From positions 1 to 64,000 of the forward strand of contig NZ_JAAVUQ010000001.1 of NCBI RefSeq assembly GCF_018449515.1: a stretch of 64,000 nucleotides of DNA, given 5' to 3'. Under the pieces are notes generated by a model, which ran no database searches, was not told the DNA's origin, and saw only the letters and a list, made by a program, of their open reading frames with translations. Positions 46,042 to 55,795 of this stretch are shown piece after piece; positions within the stretch are counted from its first letter, which is position 1, and every line of letters starts with the position of its first letter. The translations under genes and the position numbers were made by a program. The stretch comes from Caballeronia sp. dw_19. Lineage in GTDB: Bacteria > Pseudomonadota > Gammaproteobacteria > Burkholderiales > Burkholderiaceae.

Positions 46042-46908
46042 CTACGACGCCTTTTCAATCAGCGATTGCAATACCGTATCGAGCAGTACATGGCCTTTGC
46101 GCACTTCGCTTTCGGCGCCTTCGAAGCAGATCCACTCTTCATTGAAGCCATCGATCATCTGCATGCGCGGCGTCGGGTTTGTCATCCCTTGCGAGCGGAA
46201 CAGGTCTTCCCACGTGTCGCGTGGCACGGCTTGCATGCGGACGTCGCGGCCAAGCAGGCGCGCGAAGCTCTCGGCAATCATGTTGGGTGAGATGTGTTGC
46301 GGCCCTTCCAGTTCGACAATGCGGCGCCCCGTCCACGACTCACGCAGCAGTTCCGCTGCAACGCGGCCGATATCGGCGGTGGCGACCATCGGCACGGGTT
46401 TATCGAGAGGCTGCAGGAAGCTGGGCACGATGCCTGAATCGCGTGCCGATGCCAGATCCCATGCAGCATTTTCGATGAACCATGCGGCGCGCAGGAAAGC
46501 CACGGGCATTGGCAGCGTGCCCAGTTCCTGTTCGAGGATTTGTAACTGGTTCAACAAATTCGGCTGCGTAGCTTGTGCGCCAATAGTGGACAGCACAACG
46601 ACCTTGGACGGTTTGGCAGCCGCGAGCGCGGCCCGCAACGTGGCGATAGTCTTGCGCGCTTCAGGAAAGCCTGGCGTTGGGTCATACGTTGGCGGAAGCA
46701 GGACAAACACGCCTTCAGTGCCCTCAAACGCGTGTTGCAACGCCTGTTGATCGTTGACGTCGGCGAGCGCGACTTCACAGCCCTGCTTCGCCCAAATTTC
46801 GCCCTTCGCTGCGTCGCGAACAACCGCGCGAACATCTTGGCCGGCTGCTAACAACAAACGTGCAACCACGCCCCCAACCTGCCCTGTGATTCCGGTCACT
46901 GCAAACAT
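46042..46908 (-). CDS. NmrA-like NAD(P)-binding protein
   Basis: 288 residues from the ATG at 46908, which GGAGAG precedes by about four bases. It begins MFAVTGITGQVGGVVARLLLAAGQ, giving the GxxGxxG motif of NmrA/atypical SDR proteins such as the quinone oxidoreductase-like QorB. Residues VFVLLPPTYDP and LEGPQHISPNMIAESFA fit that family. An upstream ATG would add 28 residues of unrelated sequence. Substrate is unknown. Proteins like this often act in redox sensing or detoxification. It is next to the altered SDR gene. Confidence 0.85.
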   Translation of the reverse strand: MFAVTGITGQVGGVVARLLLAAGQDVRAVVRDAAKGEIWAKQGCEVALADVNDQQALQHAFEGTEGVFVLLPPTYDPTPGFPEARKTIATLRAALAAAKPSKVVVLSTIGAQATQPNLLNQLQILEQELGTLPMPVAFLRAAWFIENAAWDLASARDSGIVPSFLQPLDKPVPMVATADIGRVAAELLRESWTGRRIVELEGPQHISPNMIAESFARLLGRDVRMQAVPRDTWEDLFRSQGMTNPTPRMQMIDGFNEEWICFEGAESEVRKGHVLLDTVLQSLIEKAS

Positions 46909-47115
46909 GGTCTCTCTCCATAAAATGAGGCAGCAAGCGCTGCGTTGGAGAGGATTGTGTTGGACGGGACCCGGTTTGACGATAGCCCGCATGTCATTTC
47001 ATTCATGACATAAGAGCATTGATGATGAGTGCGGCGATGATATACAGGTAACGCCGGGTTGCAGCGCCGGGGGAACTACGCAAACCTAGGTGCGAATTCG
47101 AGCCGAGCTTACAAA

Positions 47116-47149
47116 CCAAAAGGCCGTTCCCGCATAAGCTGAACGGCCT
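47116..47149 (-). terminator. intrinsic terminator of the YceI genes
   Basis: On the minus strand AGGCCGTTC (47149-47141) pairs with GAACGGCCT (47129-47121) around an 11-base loop, then TTTTGG. It is about 55 bp beyond the stop of the YceI gene at 47204. Confidence 0.85.
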
Positions 47150-47203
47150 CTGTGTCCTGAACGACCGGCATGATGATCTCCACGCCGGCATCCATCAGTG
47201 GAT

Positions 47204-47788
47204 TTACTGCTTCACGCCTTCGGCTTGAATATGCAGCGTGGTCTTCATCTTGAAGCCATACGCCTTACCGTAGTCCACGCCGAAGTCGCCGCGATCAAAC
47301 GTTGCCGTCGACTCCGTGCCGCACACTTCCTTCTTCAGCATCGGGTTCGTGAAGCACTTAAACGATTCGATCTTCAAGTTCAGCGGCTTCGTCACGCCAT
47401 GCAGGGTCAGTTCACCGATCACTTCAACGGGCACGTCGCCCTTGAACTTCATCGACGTACCCTTGTAGGTCGCTGTCGGGAACTTGTCGGCATCGAAAAA
47501 TTGCGCGCTCTTCAGTTCGCCATTCAGCTTGTCATTGCCGATATCGATCGACGTCATGTCGATGGTCGCGTCCAGCGTGCCCTTCTTGGCCGCGCGATCG
47601 AGCGTCACCGTGCCGCTGCTCTTGTCGAACTTGCCGCGCCAGATCGAGATGCCGCCGAAGTGGTCGGTTTCGAAGCTCGGGTAGGTGTGGCTCGGGTCGA
47701 GTTGGTACGTGACTTCTTCAGCCATCGCGCTAAATGAAACGGCCGCGAAAAGCGCGCCAGCGGCTGCAATCAGAAGGTTCTTTTTCAT
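47204..47788 (-). CDS. YceI-family periplasmic protein
   Basis: This 194-residue protein has a signal peptide ([23 protein letters not shown], cleavage near residue 23). The lipocalin-like YceI domain begins [30 protein letters not shown] and contains [14 protein letters not shown] and [15 protein letters not shown]. YceI proteins bind isoprenoid or quinone-like lipids in the periplasm and are often linked to stress or respiration. It is the second of two YceI genes on this strand; the intergenic gap is 48 bp and the terminator above follows it. Confidence 0.93.
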   Translation of the reverse strand: MKKNLLIAAAGALFAAVSFSAMAEEVTYQLDPSHTYPSFETDHFGGISIWRGKFDKSSGTVTLDRAAKKGTLDATIDMTSIDIGNDKLNGELKSAQFFDADKFPTATYKGTSMKFKGDVPVEVIGELTLHGVTKPLNLKIESFKCFTNPMLKKEVCGTESTATFDRGDFGVDYGKAYGFKMKTTLHIQAEGVKQ

Positions 47789-47836
47789 GAGTTTTCCAGG
47801 ATGAATGTGATGATCGATGAGCGCTTATTTCTTGGT

Positions 47837-48397
47837 TTATTTCTTGGCGGCGACGAGATGAAACTTGATGATCACTTCGTCTGCCACGACCGAGGTGTCT
47901 TTCCATTCACCCGAGCCGACATCGAACTGCGTGCGTTTGATAGGCAATGAGCCATCGAAGGTTTGCGTCGCGCCCTGACTCGTCACCGTGACCGGCACCG
48001 TGACGTTCTGCGACTTGCCCTTGATGGTCAACTTGCCGCTGACGTTGAACTTGGTTCCACCGGCTGGTGCGATCGCCGTCGACGCAAATGTAGCGGTCGG
48101 GAAATGGGCGGTATCGAACCAGTCCTTGTTCGCGGCTTGCTTGTTGTAGCTGTCATCGCCGAGATCGTAGCTGCTCGTATCGATGCTGATATTCGCGCTG
48201 CCCGCAGCCGGCTTGGCCGGATCGAAGTCGAGTTGCGCGTTGAACTTCTTGAACTTGCCTTCAACCGGCACGTTCATTTGCTTCGATGTCGCCGTCACCG
48301 TGCTTTTGGTCGTATCGACCTGGGCTTGAGCGGCGCTGGTGAATAAAGTGGCGGAAGCGGTAGCAGCCAATAACCATCGGTACAAGGGTGTTTGCAT
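47837..48397 (-). CDS. YceI-family periplasmic protein (paralogue)
   Basis: About 186 residues from an ATG at 48397; an upstream ATG adds ten residues. It has a signal peptide (YRWLLAATASATLFTSAAQA) and a YceI domain with DWFDTAHFPTATFAS and VPVTVTSQGATQTFDG. It is more divergent than the neighbouring copy and lacks the DHFGG segment. The two YceI genes are probably co-transcribed from upstream of 48400. A cytochrome b561 gene, the common YceI neighbour, is absent here. Confidence 0.88.
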   Translation of the reverse strand: MQTPLYRWLLAATASATLFTSAAQAQVDTTKSTVTATSKQMNVPVEGKFKKFNAQLDFDPAKPAAGSANISIDTSSYDLGDDSYNKQAANKDWFDTAHFPTATFASTAIAPAGGTKFNVSGKLTIKGKSQNVTVPVTVTSQGATQTFDGSLPIKRTQFDVGSGEWKDTSVVADEVIIKFHLVAAKK

Positions 48398-48558
48398 ATC
48401 AGGCCAGGATCGTAATCGATACGGCATGGTATGCGAGGAGATATGCGGCGGATAGCCACGCGGCGGGAACAGATTGTCCTACCGGTGAAGGTAATGGAGA
48501 AATCGGCAACAAAGCCGCAATGAGCGTTCGGCGAAGCGGAACCACCAAACCCGATCAC

Positions 48559-48606
48559 AAAAAAACGCAGCGCAAAAGGATCAACCTGAAATCCCTTCGC
48601 ACTGCG
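48559..48606 (-). terminator. strong intrinsic terminator of the ribose-type ABC operon
   Basis: On the minus strand CGCAGTGCGAAGGGAT (48606-48591) pairs with ATCCTTTTGCGCTGCG (48581-48566), 16 pairs including a few G-U, followed by seven Ts. It follows the binding-protein gene by about 45 bp. Confidence 0.92.
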
Positions 48607-48650
48607 CATCACCCGCGTAGCCCTTAACCAAGGGCAGTGATCAACAACGC

Positions 48651-49595
48651 TCAATACAGCACGTTCTTCGCCGCCGGCTGATCAATATTCTCTTTATCGA
48701 CCATGACGACACCCGTATCGACAAACTTCGGCGGGGCCTTCTTCTCAATCACGCCAATCACCGTCTGAATGCCCTTATAGCCCATCTGATACGAGCCTTG
48801 CACCGCGATAGCCTGGATCGTTCCGTCCTTCACGAAGTTCTGCAGATCCGAATTACCGTCGAATCCAACCGCAATCACTTTACCCGCCTTGCCCGACTGG
48901 GCCAGCGCACGTCCCATCCCCACGGCCGTCGGCTCGTTCGCCCCGAAAATTCCCTTCAGATCAGGATTGGCGGCCAGCACGTCAGTCGTCTGATTCAACG
49001 CGTTCGCCATTTGCGACTGCGAGTAATACGGACCGACCACCTGCAACTTCGAATGCGCCGTCAGATACTTGCGGAACCCGCCCACGCGCCCCACCTCGGA
49101 CCCCGCACCAGCCACATACGACATCAACGCAATCTTGCCCGTCTGCCCCACCCGCGCGATCAACGCCTGAGCGCACATCTCGCCGGCCTTTTCGTTGTCG
49201 GTGGACAGGAAAGCCTGGTAATACGGCTTGCCCGAATCAGACAGGGCCGAATCAATGATCACCACCGGAATATGCGCTTCCCATGCCTTCTTCACGGCCG
49301 GCACCAGCGCGTCCGGGTCGGACGCCGCCAGCACGATGCCCGCGACTTTCCGGTTCACCGCGTTCTCGACCATGTTCACTTCGGCGGCTATGTCGGATTC
49401 GGCGGCCGGGCCCTGGAAGGTCATCGTGTAACCCTTCTCCGCGGCCATGGCTGCGGTCGCGCCCTTGTTGACGTTTTGCCAGTAGTTCGAATCGGCACTC
49501 TTCACGATCACGGCAATCTCGCCACCCGCTGCAAACGCGCTGCTCGCAGCGACGGCAAGCACAGCGGTAAACATCGCCTTCGTAGTCAGTTTCAT
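48651..49595 (-). CDS. ribose-type sugar-binding protein (CUT2 ABC transporter)
   Basis: About 314 residues from the ATG at 49595 (AGGAG eight bases ahead). The signal peptide KLTTKAMFTAVLAVAASSAFA is followed by a periplasmic-binding fold like RbsB: IAVIVKSADSNYWQNVNKGA, GIVLAASDPDALVPA, GIFGANEPTAVGMGRAL and VIAVGFDG. This is the specificity subunit of the importer encoded upstream. The sugar is not readable from sequence. It is the last gene of the operon and precedes the strong terminator. Confidence 0.92.
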   Translation of the reverse strand: MKLTTKAMFTAVLAVAASSAFAAGGEIAVIVKSADSNYWQNVNKGATAAMAAEKGYTMTFQGPAAESDIAAEVNMVENAVNRKVAGIVLAASDPDALVPAVKKAWEAHIPVVIIDSALSDSGKPYYQAFLSTDNEKAGEMCAQALIARVGQTGKIALMSYVAGAGSEVGRVGGFRKYLTAHSKLQVVGPYYSQSQMANALNQTTDVLAANPDLKGIFGANEPTAVGMGRALAQSGKAGKVIAVGFDGNSDLQNFVKDGTIQAIAVQGSYQMGYKGIQTVIGVIEKKAPPKFVDTGVVMVDKENIDQPAAKNVLY

Positions 49596-49681
49596 GTCTC
49601 GCTCCTGTTGATTTTGTAAGACCCCGTGGGACCCTTGCTCTCGTCTAAAAACGCGAACGCTCGAGGCGCGTTCGATGAAAC

Positions 49682-50710
49682 TCATCTCCGGTTACGGATC
49701 TGGTCAATCCAAACCGTCCCCAGGATAACCAGGCCGATGATGATCTGCTGGATGAAACTCGATACCCCGTTCATGTTCAGCCCGTTGCGCAAAATGCCGA
49801 TCACGAACGCGCCAATCGCCGTGCCGGAGATCGTGCCAACGCCGCCCATCAGCGACGTGCCGCCAATCACCGCGCTCGCGATGGCATCGAGTTCGTACAT
49901 CACGCCTTCGTTCGGCTGCGCCGTGACCAGTCGCGACATCAGCACGCAGCCGGTCAGCCCCGCAAGCGCGCCGGACAGCACGTAGGTAAACAGCTTCACG
50001 CGATTCACGTTCACGCCGGACAGCCGCGCCGCTTCCGCATTCGATCCGACCGCGTAAATGTGCCGCCCGAGCGAGGTGCGGCTGAGCATGATAGCGACCA
50101 GCACCGCCAGCACGACCATGATGATCACGGGATACGGAATACCCGGAAACACGATGTCGGGAAACCCGTCCGAGCCCATGCGGACCACGCGAAAGAGCGA
50201 GCCGTTGCCGAGTTCGGCGAACGAATCGCCGAGTCCCGAGACCGGCCGCGCGCCGGTAATCTGCAACGCCACGCCGCGCGCAACGAGCATCATGCCCAGC
50301 GTCGCGATGAACGGCGGCAAGCCCATGCGCGTGACGAACAAGCCGTTGAATGCGCCGCAGATCGCGCCCACGACCACACCGCCGAGCATGCCGATAGGCA
50401 CGGGCACGCCGGCTTTCACGAGCATCGCGGCGGCCACACCCGACAGCGCGAGCACTGACCCGACTGACAAGTCGATACCGCCGGTGATGATCACGCACGT
50501 CGCGCCGATCCCGAGATAAGCGATGGACGTCACCTGCAGCGCCACGGTCATGCCGTTGCCAAGCGACATGAACGCATTGCTGGTCGCCGAGAACACGACC
50601 ACGAGCATCACCAGGCTTCCCAGTGCCGCGAACTTCTGGATCAGGTCCTTGCGGCGTTCACGGGCGCGGGCACGGTCGGCGTGCGCCGGGTCGGTAGTCA
50701 TCTCAAGCAT
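49682..50710 (-). CDS. RbsC-type sugar ABC transporter permease
   Basis: This 342-residue CUT2 permease has about eight to ten hydrophobic segments. The GGIDLSVGSVLALSGV motif is typical of RbsC-like proteins, and GSNAEAARLSGVNVNRVK corresponds to the cytoplasmic loop. Its start overlaps the end of the ATPase gene (ATG at 50710; an internal ATG at 50701 is an alternative). It should pair as a homodimer with the double-domain ATPase. No unusual insertions are seen. Confidence 0.92.
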   Translation of the reverse strand: MLEMTTDPAHADRARARERRKDLIQKFAALGSLVMLVVVFSATSNAFMSLGNGMTVALQVTSIAYLGIGATCVIITGGIDLSVGSVLALSGVAAAMLVKAGVPVPIGMLGGVVVGAICGAFNGLFVTRMGLPPFIATLGMMLVARGVALQITGARPVSGLGDSFAELGNGSLFRVVRMGSDGFPDIVFPGIPYPVIIMVVLAVLVAIMLSRTSLGRHIYAVGSNAEAARLSGVNVNRVKLFTYVLSGALAGLTGCVLMSRLVTAQPNEGVMYELDAIASAVIGGTSLMGGVGTISGTAIGAFVIGILRNGLNMNGVSSFIQQIIIGLVILGTVWIDQIRNRR

Positions 50711-52271
50711 GGGCGATCCGTCCTGATGCGTAGTGCATGATTTCTTCCTGATTGGTTTTACGGGTCTCGAGCACGCCCGCTATCTGGCCTTCATGAAACA
50801 CGGCCACGCGATCCGTCATGCCCATGATTTCGGGCAACTCCGAGCTGATCAATACAACGCCGATACCCTGCGCCGCGAGCCGGTCCATGAGTTCATAGAT
50901 CGCGTATTTCGCACCGACGTCGATGCCGCGCGTGGGTTCATCGAAGAACAGGATCTTCGATTCGCGGAACAGCCATTTGCTGATCACGACTTTTTGCTGA
51001 TTGCCGCCCGAAAGATTGCGCGTGATCTGGTTCACGCTCGGCGTACGAATGCCCAGTGCATCGATATATTTGCGCGCGACCTTCGCCTCCTCGTCGAAGC
51101 GGATAAAACCGCCCGCGCCCGATACGGCTTCCATGTTCGCGAGCGTGATGTTCTTCGCGACCGTCATCTGCAACGCAAGACCGTTGCCCTTGCGATCTTC
51201 CGATAGATACGCAATGCCGTTGCGGATCGCGTCGATGGGCGAATGGATCGAAAGCAGCTTGCCCTGCAACTGGACTTCGCCCGCCTCCACCGGATCGGCG
51301 CCGAACACCGCGCGCGCCACTTCAGTGCGCCCCGAGCCCATCAATCCCGCAAACCCCAGGATTTCCCCGCGACGCAATTCAAAGCTCACCGGTCCGAACA
51401 CATCGCGACGCTTGAGGCCATTGACGCTTAGTAGTACTTCATCCGTCGGCTTTGATTTGCGTTCGGGAAAGACATCGTCCAGATCGCGGCCAACCATATG
51501 CGAGACCACTTGCTCGATGGTGGTGGCAGCGAAGTCATCGGTGGAAATGGTGCGGCCGTCACGCAGCACAGTGACGCGATCGGCGATCTCGGCCAGCTCG
51601 TCCAGCCGATGCGAGATATAGACAATGCCCACACCCGCCGCACGCAACTCCTTGATGATCCGGAACAAATGCACGGTCTCGGATTCGGTCAGCGACGACG
51701 TGGGTTCATCCATGATCAAGAGGCGCGCGTTGAGCGACAGCGCCTTGGCGATCTCGATCATCTGCTGCTGGGCGACCGACAACGATCCAACCAGCGTGCG
51801 CGGTTTCAGCGGCAGGCCGATGCGATCGAGCGCCGTCTGTGAATCAGCGGCGAGACGCGCCCGGTCGATGAAAAATCCGCGCTTCGGCTCGCGCGCCAGA
51901 AAGATATTTTCCGCGATGGACAAATGCGGGATCAGGTTCAGTTCCTGATGAATGATCGCGATGCCCGCAGCCTGCGCTTCGAGCGTGGATGCGAAATGGT
52001 GCTCGCGGCCGTCGATGTAGATGTCGCCCTCATCCGGCCGATATTGGCCGCTGACGATCTTCATGAGCGTCGACTTGCCCGCGCCGTTTTCGCCGCAAAT
52101 GGCGTGCACTTCGCCCGCGCGCACGTCGAAACTGACGTTCTGCAGCGCGATCACGCCAGGAAAACGCTTGCCGACGCTGTTCAGCCGCAGCAAGGGCTCG
52201 TCCGGCATGGCGTGCGGGCGCTCAGTATGCGGCGCAATATCCGGCGCGCCCTGTTCGGCTGCCACGTTCAT
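50703..52271 (-). CDS. RbsA-type double-domain sugar ABC ATPase
   Basis: About 522 residues from the ATG at 52271, which GAGG precedes. There are two ABC domains: the first with Walker A GENGAGKST near 60, signature LSVAQQQMIEIAKAL and LLIMDEPTSSL; the second with GFAGLMGSGRTEVARA (a degenerate Walker A, usual for this family) and LSGGNQQKVVISKWL. This is the CUT2 fused ATPase. A longer frame to 52352 is less likely. It heads the minus-strand operon, opposite a GntR/FadR regulator. Confidence 0.92.
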   Translation of the reverse strand: MNVAAEQGAPDIAPHTERPHAMPDEPLLRLNSVGKRFPGVIALQNVSFDVRAGEVHAICGENGAGKSTLMKIVSGQYRPDEGDIYIDGREHHFASTLEAQAAGIAIIHQELNLIPHLSIAENIFLAREPKRGFFIDRARLAADSQTALDRIGLPLKPRTLVGSLSVAQQQMIEIAKALSLNARLLIMDEPTSSLTESETVHLFRIIKELRAAGVGIVYISHRLDELAEIADRVTVLRDGRTISTDDFAATTIEQVVSHMVGRDLDDVFPERKSKPTDEVLLSVNGLKRRDVFGPVSFELRRGEILGFAGLMGSGRTEVARAVFGADPVEAGEVQLQGKLLSIHSPIDAIRNGIAYLSEDRKGNGLALQMTVAKNITLANMEAVSGAGGFIRFDEEAKVARKYIDALGIRTPSVNQITRNLSGGNQQKVVISKWLFRESKILFFDEPTRGIDVGAKYAIYELMDRLAAQGIGVVLISSELPEIMGMTDRVAVFHEGQIAGVLETRKTNQEEIMHYASGRIAHA

Positions 52272-52371
52272 TGCTGGGCCTCGTCGACTCGTATGAGCAT
52301 TTGCACCGGCGTTGTCTCCTCGGCGGGGTCTCTGATTCTGGGGTGGCGCCAATCACCGTTCTGGCACCAAG

Positions 52372-52516
52372 TGGTCAAGCCAATTTTTCTGCTTCATCAC
52401 GTGGCCTTACCTGTTCCGAATGATAATGGCGTTAGGCCCACTCTGGAATCGCGGTATTTACCCTTATATTCATCGGCATGCCGGTCAAGCGATCCTGAAA
52501 GCAATTGGTCAAGCCA
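52372..52516. promoter_or_regulatory. candidate FadR/GntR operators between ABC operon and regulator
   Basis: TGGTCAAGCCA occurs at 52372-52382 and at 52506-52516, with a weaker copy CGGTCAAGCGA at 52482-52492. Each resembles a TGG..CCA palindrome of the kind bound by FCD-type regulators. The first lies upstream of the ABC operon start and the last upstream of the regulator start. Repetition of the same word supports a specific site; the binding protein is inferred. Confidence 0.6.
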
Positions 52517-52545
52517 CCTTACACTCCGATCCCTGCCGGACACTC

Positions 52546-53238
52546 ATGACGATATCTGTGAAACCGATTGAAACGCGACGGCTGTATCAGACCATCGCCG
52601 ACCAGATCAATACGCTGATCCGCCTCGGCAGCTTCCAGGCGGGGACGCGCTTGCCGCCGGAACGCGAGCTTGCACAGCAGTTGGGCGTGTCGCGGCCATC
52701 GTTGCGGGAGGCGTTGATTGCGTTGGAAATTCGCGGTCAAGTCGAGATCCGGATGGGCTCGGGCGTGTATGTGTGCGACGGCAACACCGAAGAGCCGCCG
52801 CTAACCTCCATGGGCGAGAGTCCTACCGAGTTGATGCAGGCGCGTGCGGCGATCGAGGGATGCGTGATCGTGCTGGCTTGCACGCGGCTGACACCGGACG
52901 GAATGGGCAGGCTGCAAAAGAGCGTGGAGTCGATGCGTGACCTGATCGCGGAAGGACGCTCGCCGCTGGAACCGGACCGGCAGTTTCATATGACGCTAGC
53001 TGAAATTGCGGGGAATTCGGTGCTGACACGGCTGGTCGGCGAGTTATTCGATGGCCGTAACGACCCGATCGCCGCCAAGGTGAGCGGACTGGCAGAAAAC
53101 ATCACGACATGGGGCGTCGCGCTCTCCGAGCACGAGCGGATCCTGAGGACGCTGGAAGCGCGCGATCCTATCGCCGCGCAGGCCGCCATGCGGTCGCATT
53201 TGAAGGCATCGGAAGAACGGTGGGTCGGCGGAGTTTAA
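52546..53238 (+). CDS. FadR/GntR-family (FCD domain) transcriptional regulator
   Basis: 230 residues. The N-terminal winged helix-turn-helix (about 12-75) contains LYQTIADQINTLIRLG, GTRLPPERELAQQLGVSRPSLREALIALE. The C-terminal FCD domain (from about 95) contains ELMQARAAIEGCVIVL and FHMTLAEIAGNSVL, with His and Asp residues that usually bind metal and effector. It is divergent from the sugar ABC operon and likely represses it through the repeated TGGTCAAGCCA sites. The ATG at 52546 is chosen because the HTH begins soon after; the frame extends 42 codons upstream without homology. Confidence 0.9.
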   Translation: MTISVKPIETRRLYQTIADQINTLIRLGSFQAGTRLPPERELAQQLGVSRPSLREALIALEIRGQVEIRMGSGVYVCDGNTEEPPLTSMGESPTELMQARAAIEGCVIVLACTRLTPDGMGRLQKSVESMRDLIAEGRSPLEPDRQFHMTLAEIAGNSVLTRLVGELFDGRNDPIAAKVSGLAENITTWGVALSEHERILRTLEARDPIAAQAAMRSHLKASEERWVGGV

Positions 53239-53379
53239 GGGGCTGGATCAACCGTATCGTTCGCACAGAAACGCCCAACAGCACCCAACCCCATTACTCG
53301 GCCGTCAACGGCCCCTCTTTCCCCGCCTTTCCCAGTAAGCCTCCCCGGTCACACCGCAGTGTTATTGTTATTGAAACTA

Positions 53380-53398
53380 CAAATGATAACGATTCGCA
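53380..53398. promoter_or_regulatory. candidate Fur box before the TonB receptor gene
   Basis: ACAAATGATAACGATTCGC matches the 19-bp Fur consensus at about 12 positions by eye, with a clear AATGATAA core. It lies about 200 bp upstream of the receptor start, and GTTATTGTTATTG just before it may extend the site. A nearby TATAAT at 53406 could be the -10 box. Confidence 0.6.
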
Positions 53399-53593
53399 TT
53401 CGTGTATAATCCGTCAGCCAGTTCTTAGCTCCCTGTAATTTGTCGATCGGCTACAAGACCGAAATGTCGCGCGTGACGGCATCGCTTGCCTGATGGCGCC
53501 ACGCGCGCGATTTCCGACAGTCCGCTACTTATCTGCAACTCGCCTGCTCGCCCTCACTCCGCAACCGCTTCGCGTGCCAACTATCTAATCGCC

Positions 53594-55795
53594 ATGTCTA
53601 TTTTTACCGGTTCATCGTCCGTCCGACCGTTATCCAATGCCGTTCGCCTCGCGTTCCTCTACGCGGCGCTCCCCCTGACAATCGGCGTAACCTCCACCGC
53701 CCGGGCACAGACCGCTTCGCCCGAGGCGACGGAAAACGTATTGCCCGCAGTGAAGGTTCAGGCGGCCAAGGAACCGCTGCCGGGTGATTTCGCCCCCGCC
53801 TACGACGGCGGCCAGATCGCGCGCGGTGCAAAGTTCGGAGTGCTTGGCAATCAAGAAATGATCAACGTGCCTTTCAGCATGACGAGTTACACGTCGAAGG
53901 CGATCGAAGATCAACAAGCGCATTCGGTCGGCGAACTCTTGTCGCATGATCCCGGCGTTCGTCCAGCCTTCGGGTTTGGCAACTTTTCAGAAGTTTTCGT
54001 CATTCGCGGCTTTCAACTGACCGGGGACGACGTCTCGTTGAATGGCCTGTACGGCATCACGCCGCGCCAGCTGGTAGCAACCGAAGTGCTGGAACGCGTT
54101 GACGTATTCAAAGGCGCCAACGCTTTTCTGAACGGCGCGTCGCCGACCGGTTCCGCAGTGGGCGGCGGCATCAATCTGGAACTGAAACGCGCAGACGACA
54201 AACCGCTGACGCGCGTGACGGTCGAAGGCAGCGGTTCAGGCCAACTGGGAACGCACGTCGATGTCGGCCGCCGCTTCGGCGACGAAGGACAGTTCGGCAT
54301 TCGCGTGAATAGCGCGATCCTCGGCGGCGAAACCAGTATCGACGATGAATTCCGCCACAACACGTCAACTGCCGTCTCGCTTGACTATCGCGGCGACAAG
54401 GTGCGTTTGTATGGCGATTTTCTCTACCAGCGCAGGAATATCGATCAAGGACGCTCGACGGTTTCCGTGACCGGCGATCAGGTGCCAACGGTCCCGTCCG
54501 CTGCGAACAATTTTGCTCAGCCCTGGACGCAAAGCACGCTCGAAGACACAGTCGGTATCGCGCGGGCCGAATACGACTTCGCGCCCGCGTGGACGGCGTA
54601 TGCAAGCGGCGGCATCCATCGCTCGCACGAGGACGGCACGTACTCGTCGCCGACCTTCGATTCCATTGCCGGCACGACCGCGACGCGCGGCGACATCTTG
54701 CGCACCACCGATGCGTTGTCCGCCGAAGCCGGCGTACGCGGGCACTTCTCCACCGGGCCAGTCACCCACTTGGTCAGCGCGGGTTTCGCGATCACGACGC
54801 TAGAGGATCGTGAAGCGTTCGCGTTCAGCGGCTCGTTCCCGACAAGCCTCTATGGCGGAGGCATCGTGCCCGAGCCTGCGGCAAATGGTTTTGTCGCAGG
54901 AAGTTTCGCCGATCCCGGTCTTGCCGACCAGATCCTGACGCGCAGCGTGGCCATCTCCGACACGCTCGGTTTCCTGAACGATCGCGTCCTGTTCACGATC
55001 GGCGCGCGCCATCAGCAGTTGCACCAGAACAACTTCACGGTCGGCACCGACACCATCTCGTCATCGTTCGACCAGTCGATCACGACCCCCATCTTCGGGC
55101 TCGTCGTGAAGCCGACGAACAATATCGCGTTGTTTGCGAACCGCAGCGAATCGCTGAGCGCCGGGCAGAGTGCGCCTTTCGGCGCGGCCAACGTGGGCCA
55201 GACGCTTTCGCCGAACAGGACGAAGCAATACGAAGTGGGCGCGAAGTACGATTCGAATCACTTCGGCGCGACGCTGTCGGCGTTCCAGATCGAACAGCCG
55301 TCCGTCTACACCGACAGCGCGACCAATCTGTTCGGCGCCAACGGCACGCAGCGTCATCGTGGTATTGAGTTGTCGGTGTATGGCCAGCCGCTGCAAGGCG
55401 TGCGCGTGCTCGCGGGCGCGACGCTGATCAACGCCAAGCAACTCGACACGGACGGAGGAGCCACCGACGGCTTGCGCCCGGTGGGCGTACCGAGCTATCT
55501 GTTCAACGTCGGTGCGGAATACGATCTTCCGATGCTGCCCGGCGTCACGGTCAATGCCGCGTGGATCCACACGAGCAACCAGTATCTCGACGCGCAGAAC
55601 AAGCTGCCGATCCCGGCCTGGGACCGTTTCGATCTCGGCGCGCGCTACACGACGAGCGTCCTGAAACACGTCACCACGTTCCGTGCGACCGTGGAAAACG
55701 TGACGAACAAGGCTTACTGGGCCTCGGCGACCGGCGCATACCTGACGCAGGGGAGACCGCGTACGCTGCTGCTTTCGATGACCACGGACTTCTGA
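53594..55795 (+). CDS. TonB-dependent siderophore receptor
   Basis: About 733 residues from the ATG at 53594; the frame is open 36 codons further upstream without homology. A signal peptide (RLAFLYAALPLTIGVTSTARA) is followed by a likely TonB box (VLPAVKVQA), the plug domain (about 80-210: SYTSKAIEDQQAHSVGELLSHDPGVRPAFGFGNFSEVFVIRGF), and a 22-strand barrel. The C-terminus ends with an aromatic Phe (TTDF), as usual for outer-membrane barrels. It takes up a ferric siderophore using TonB energy. The Fur box upstream supports iron regulation. The siderophore is unknown. Confidence 0.94.
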   Translation: MSIFTGSSSVRPLSNAVRLAFLYAALPLTIGVTSTARAQTASPEATENVLPAVKVQAAKEPLPGDFAPAYDGGQIARGAKFGVLGNQEMINVPFSMTSYTSKAIEDQQAHSVGELLSHDPGVRPAFGFGNFSEVFVIRGFQLTGDDVSLNGLYGITPRQLVATEVLERVDVFKGANAFLNGASPTGSAVGGGINLELKRADDKPLTRVTVEGSGSGQLGTHVDVGRRFGDEGQFGIRVNSAILGGETSIDDEFRHNTSTAVSLDYRGDKVRLYGDFLYQRRNIDQGRSTVSVTGDQVPTVPSAANNFAQPWTQSTLEDTVGIARAEYDFAPAWTAYASGGIHRSHEDGTYSSPTFDSIAGTTATRGDILRTTDALSAEAGVRGHFSTGPVTHLVSAGFAITTLEDREAFAFSGSFPTSLYGGGIVPEPAANGFVAGSFADPGLADQILTRSVAISDTLGFLNDRVLFTIGARHQQLHQNNFTVGTDTISSSFDQSITTPIFGLVVKPTNNIALFANRSESLSAGQSAPFGAANVGQTLSPNRTKQYEVGAKYDSNHFGATLSAFQIEQPSVYTDSATNLFGANGTQRHRGIELSVYGQPLQGVRVLAGATLINAKQLDTDGGATDGLRPVGVPSYLFNVGAEYDLPMLPGVTVNAAWIHTSNQYLDAQNKLPIPAWDRFDLGARYTTSVLKHVTTFRATVENVTNKAYWASATGAYLTQGRPRTLLLSMTTDF

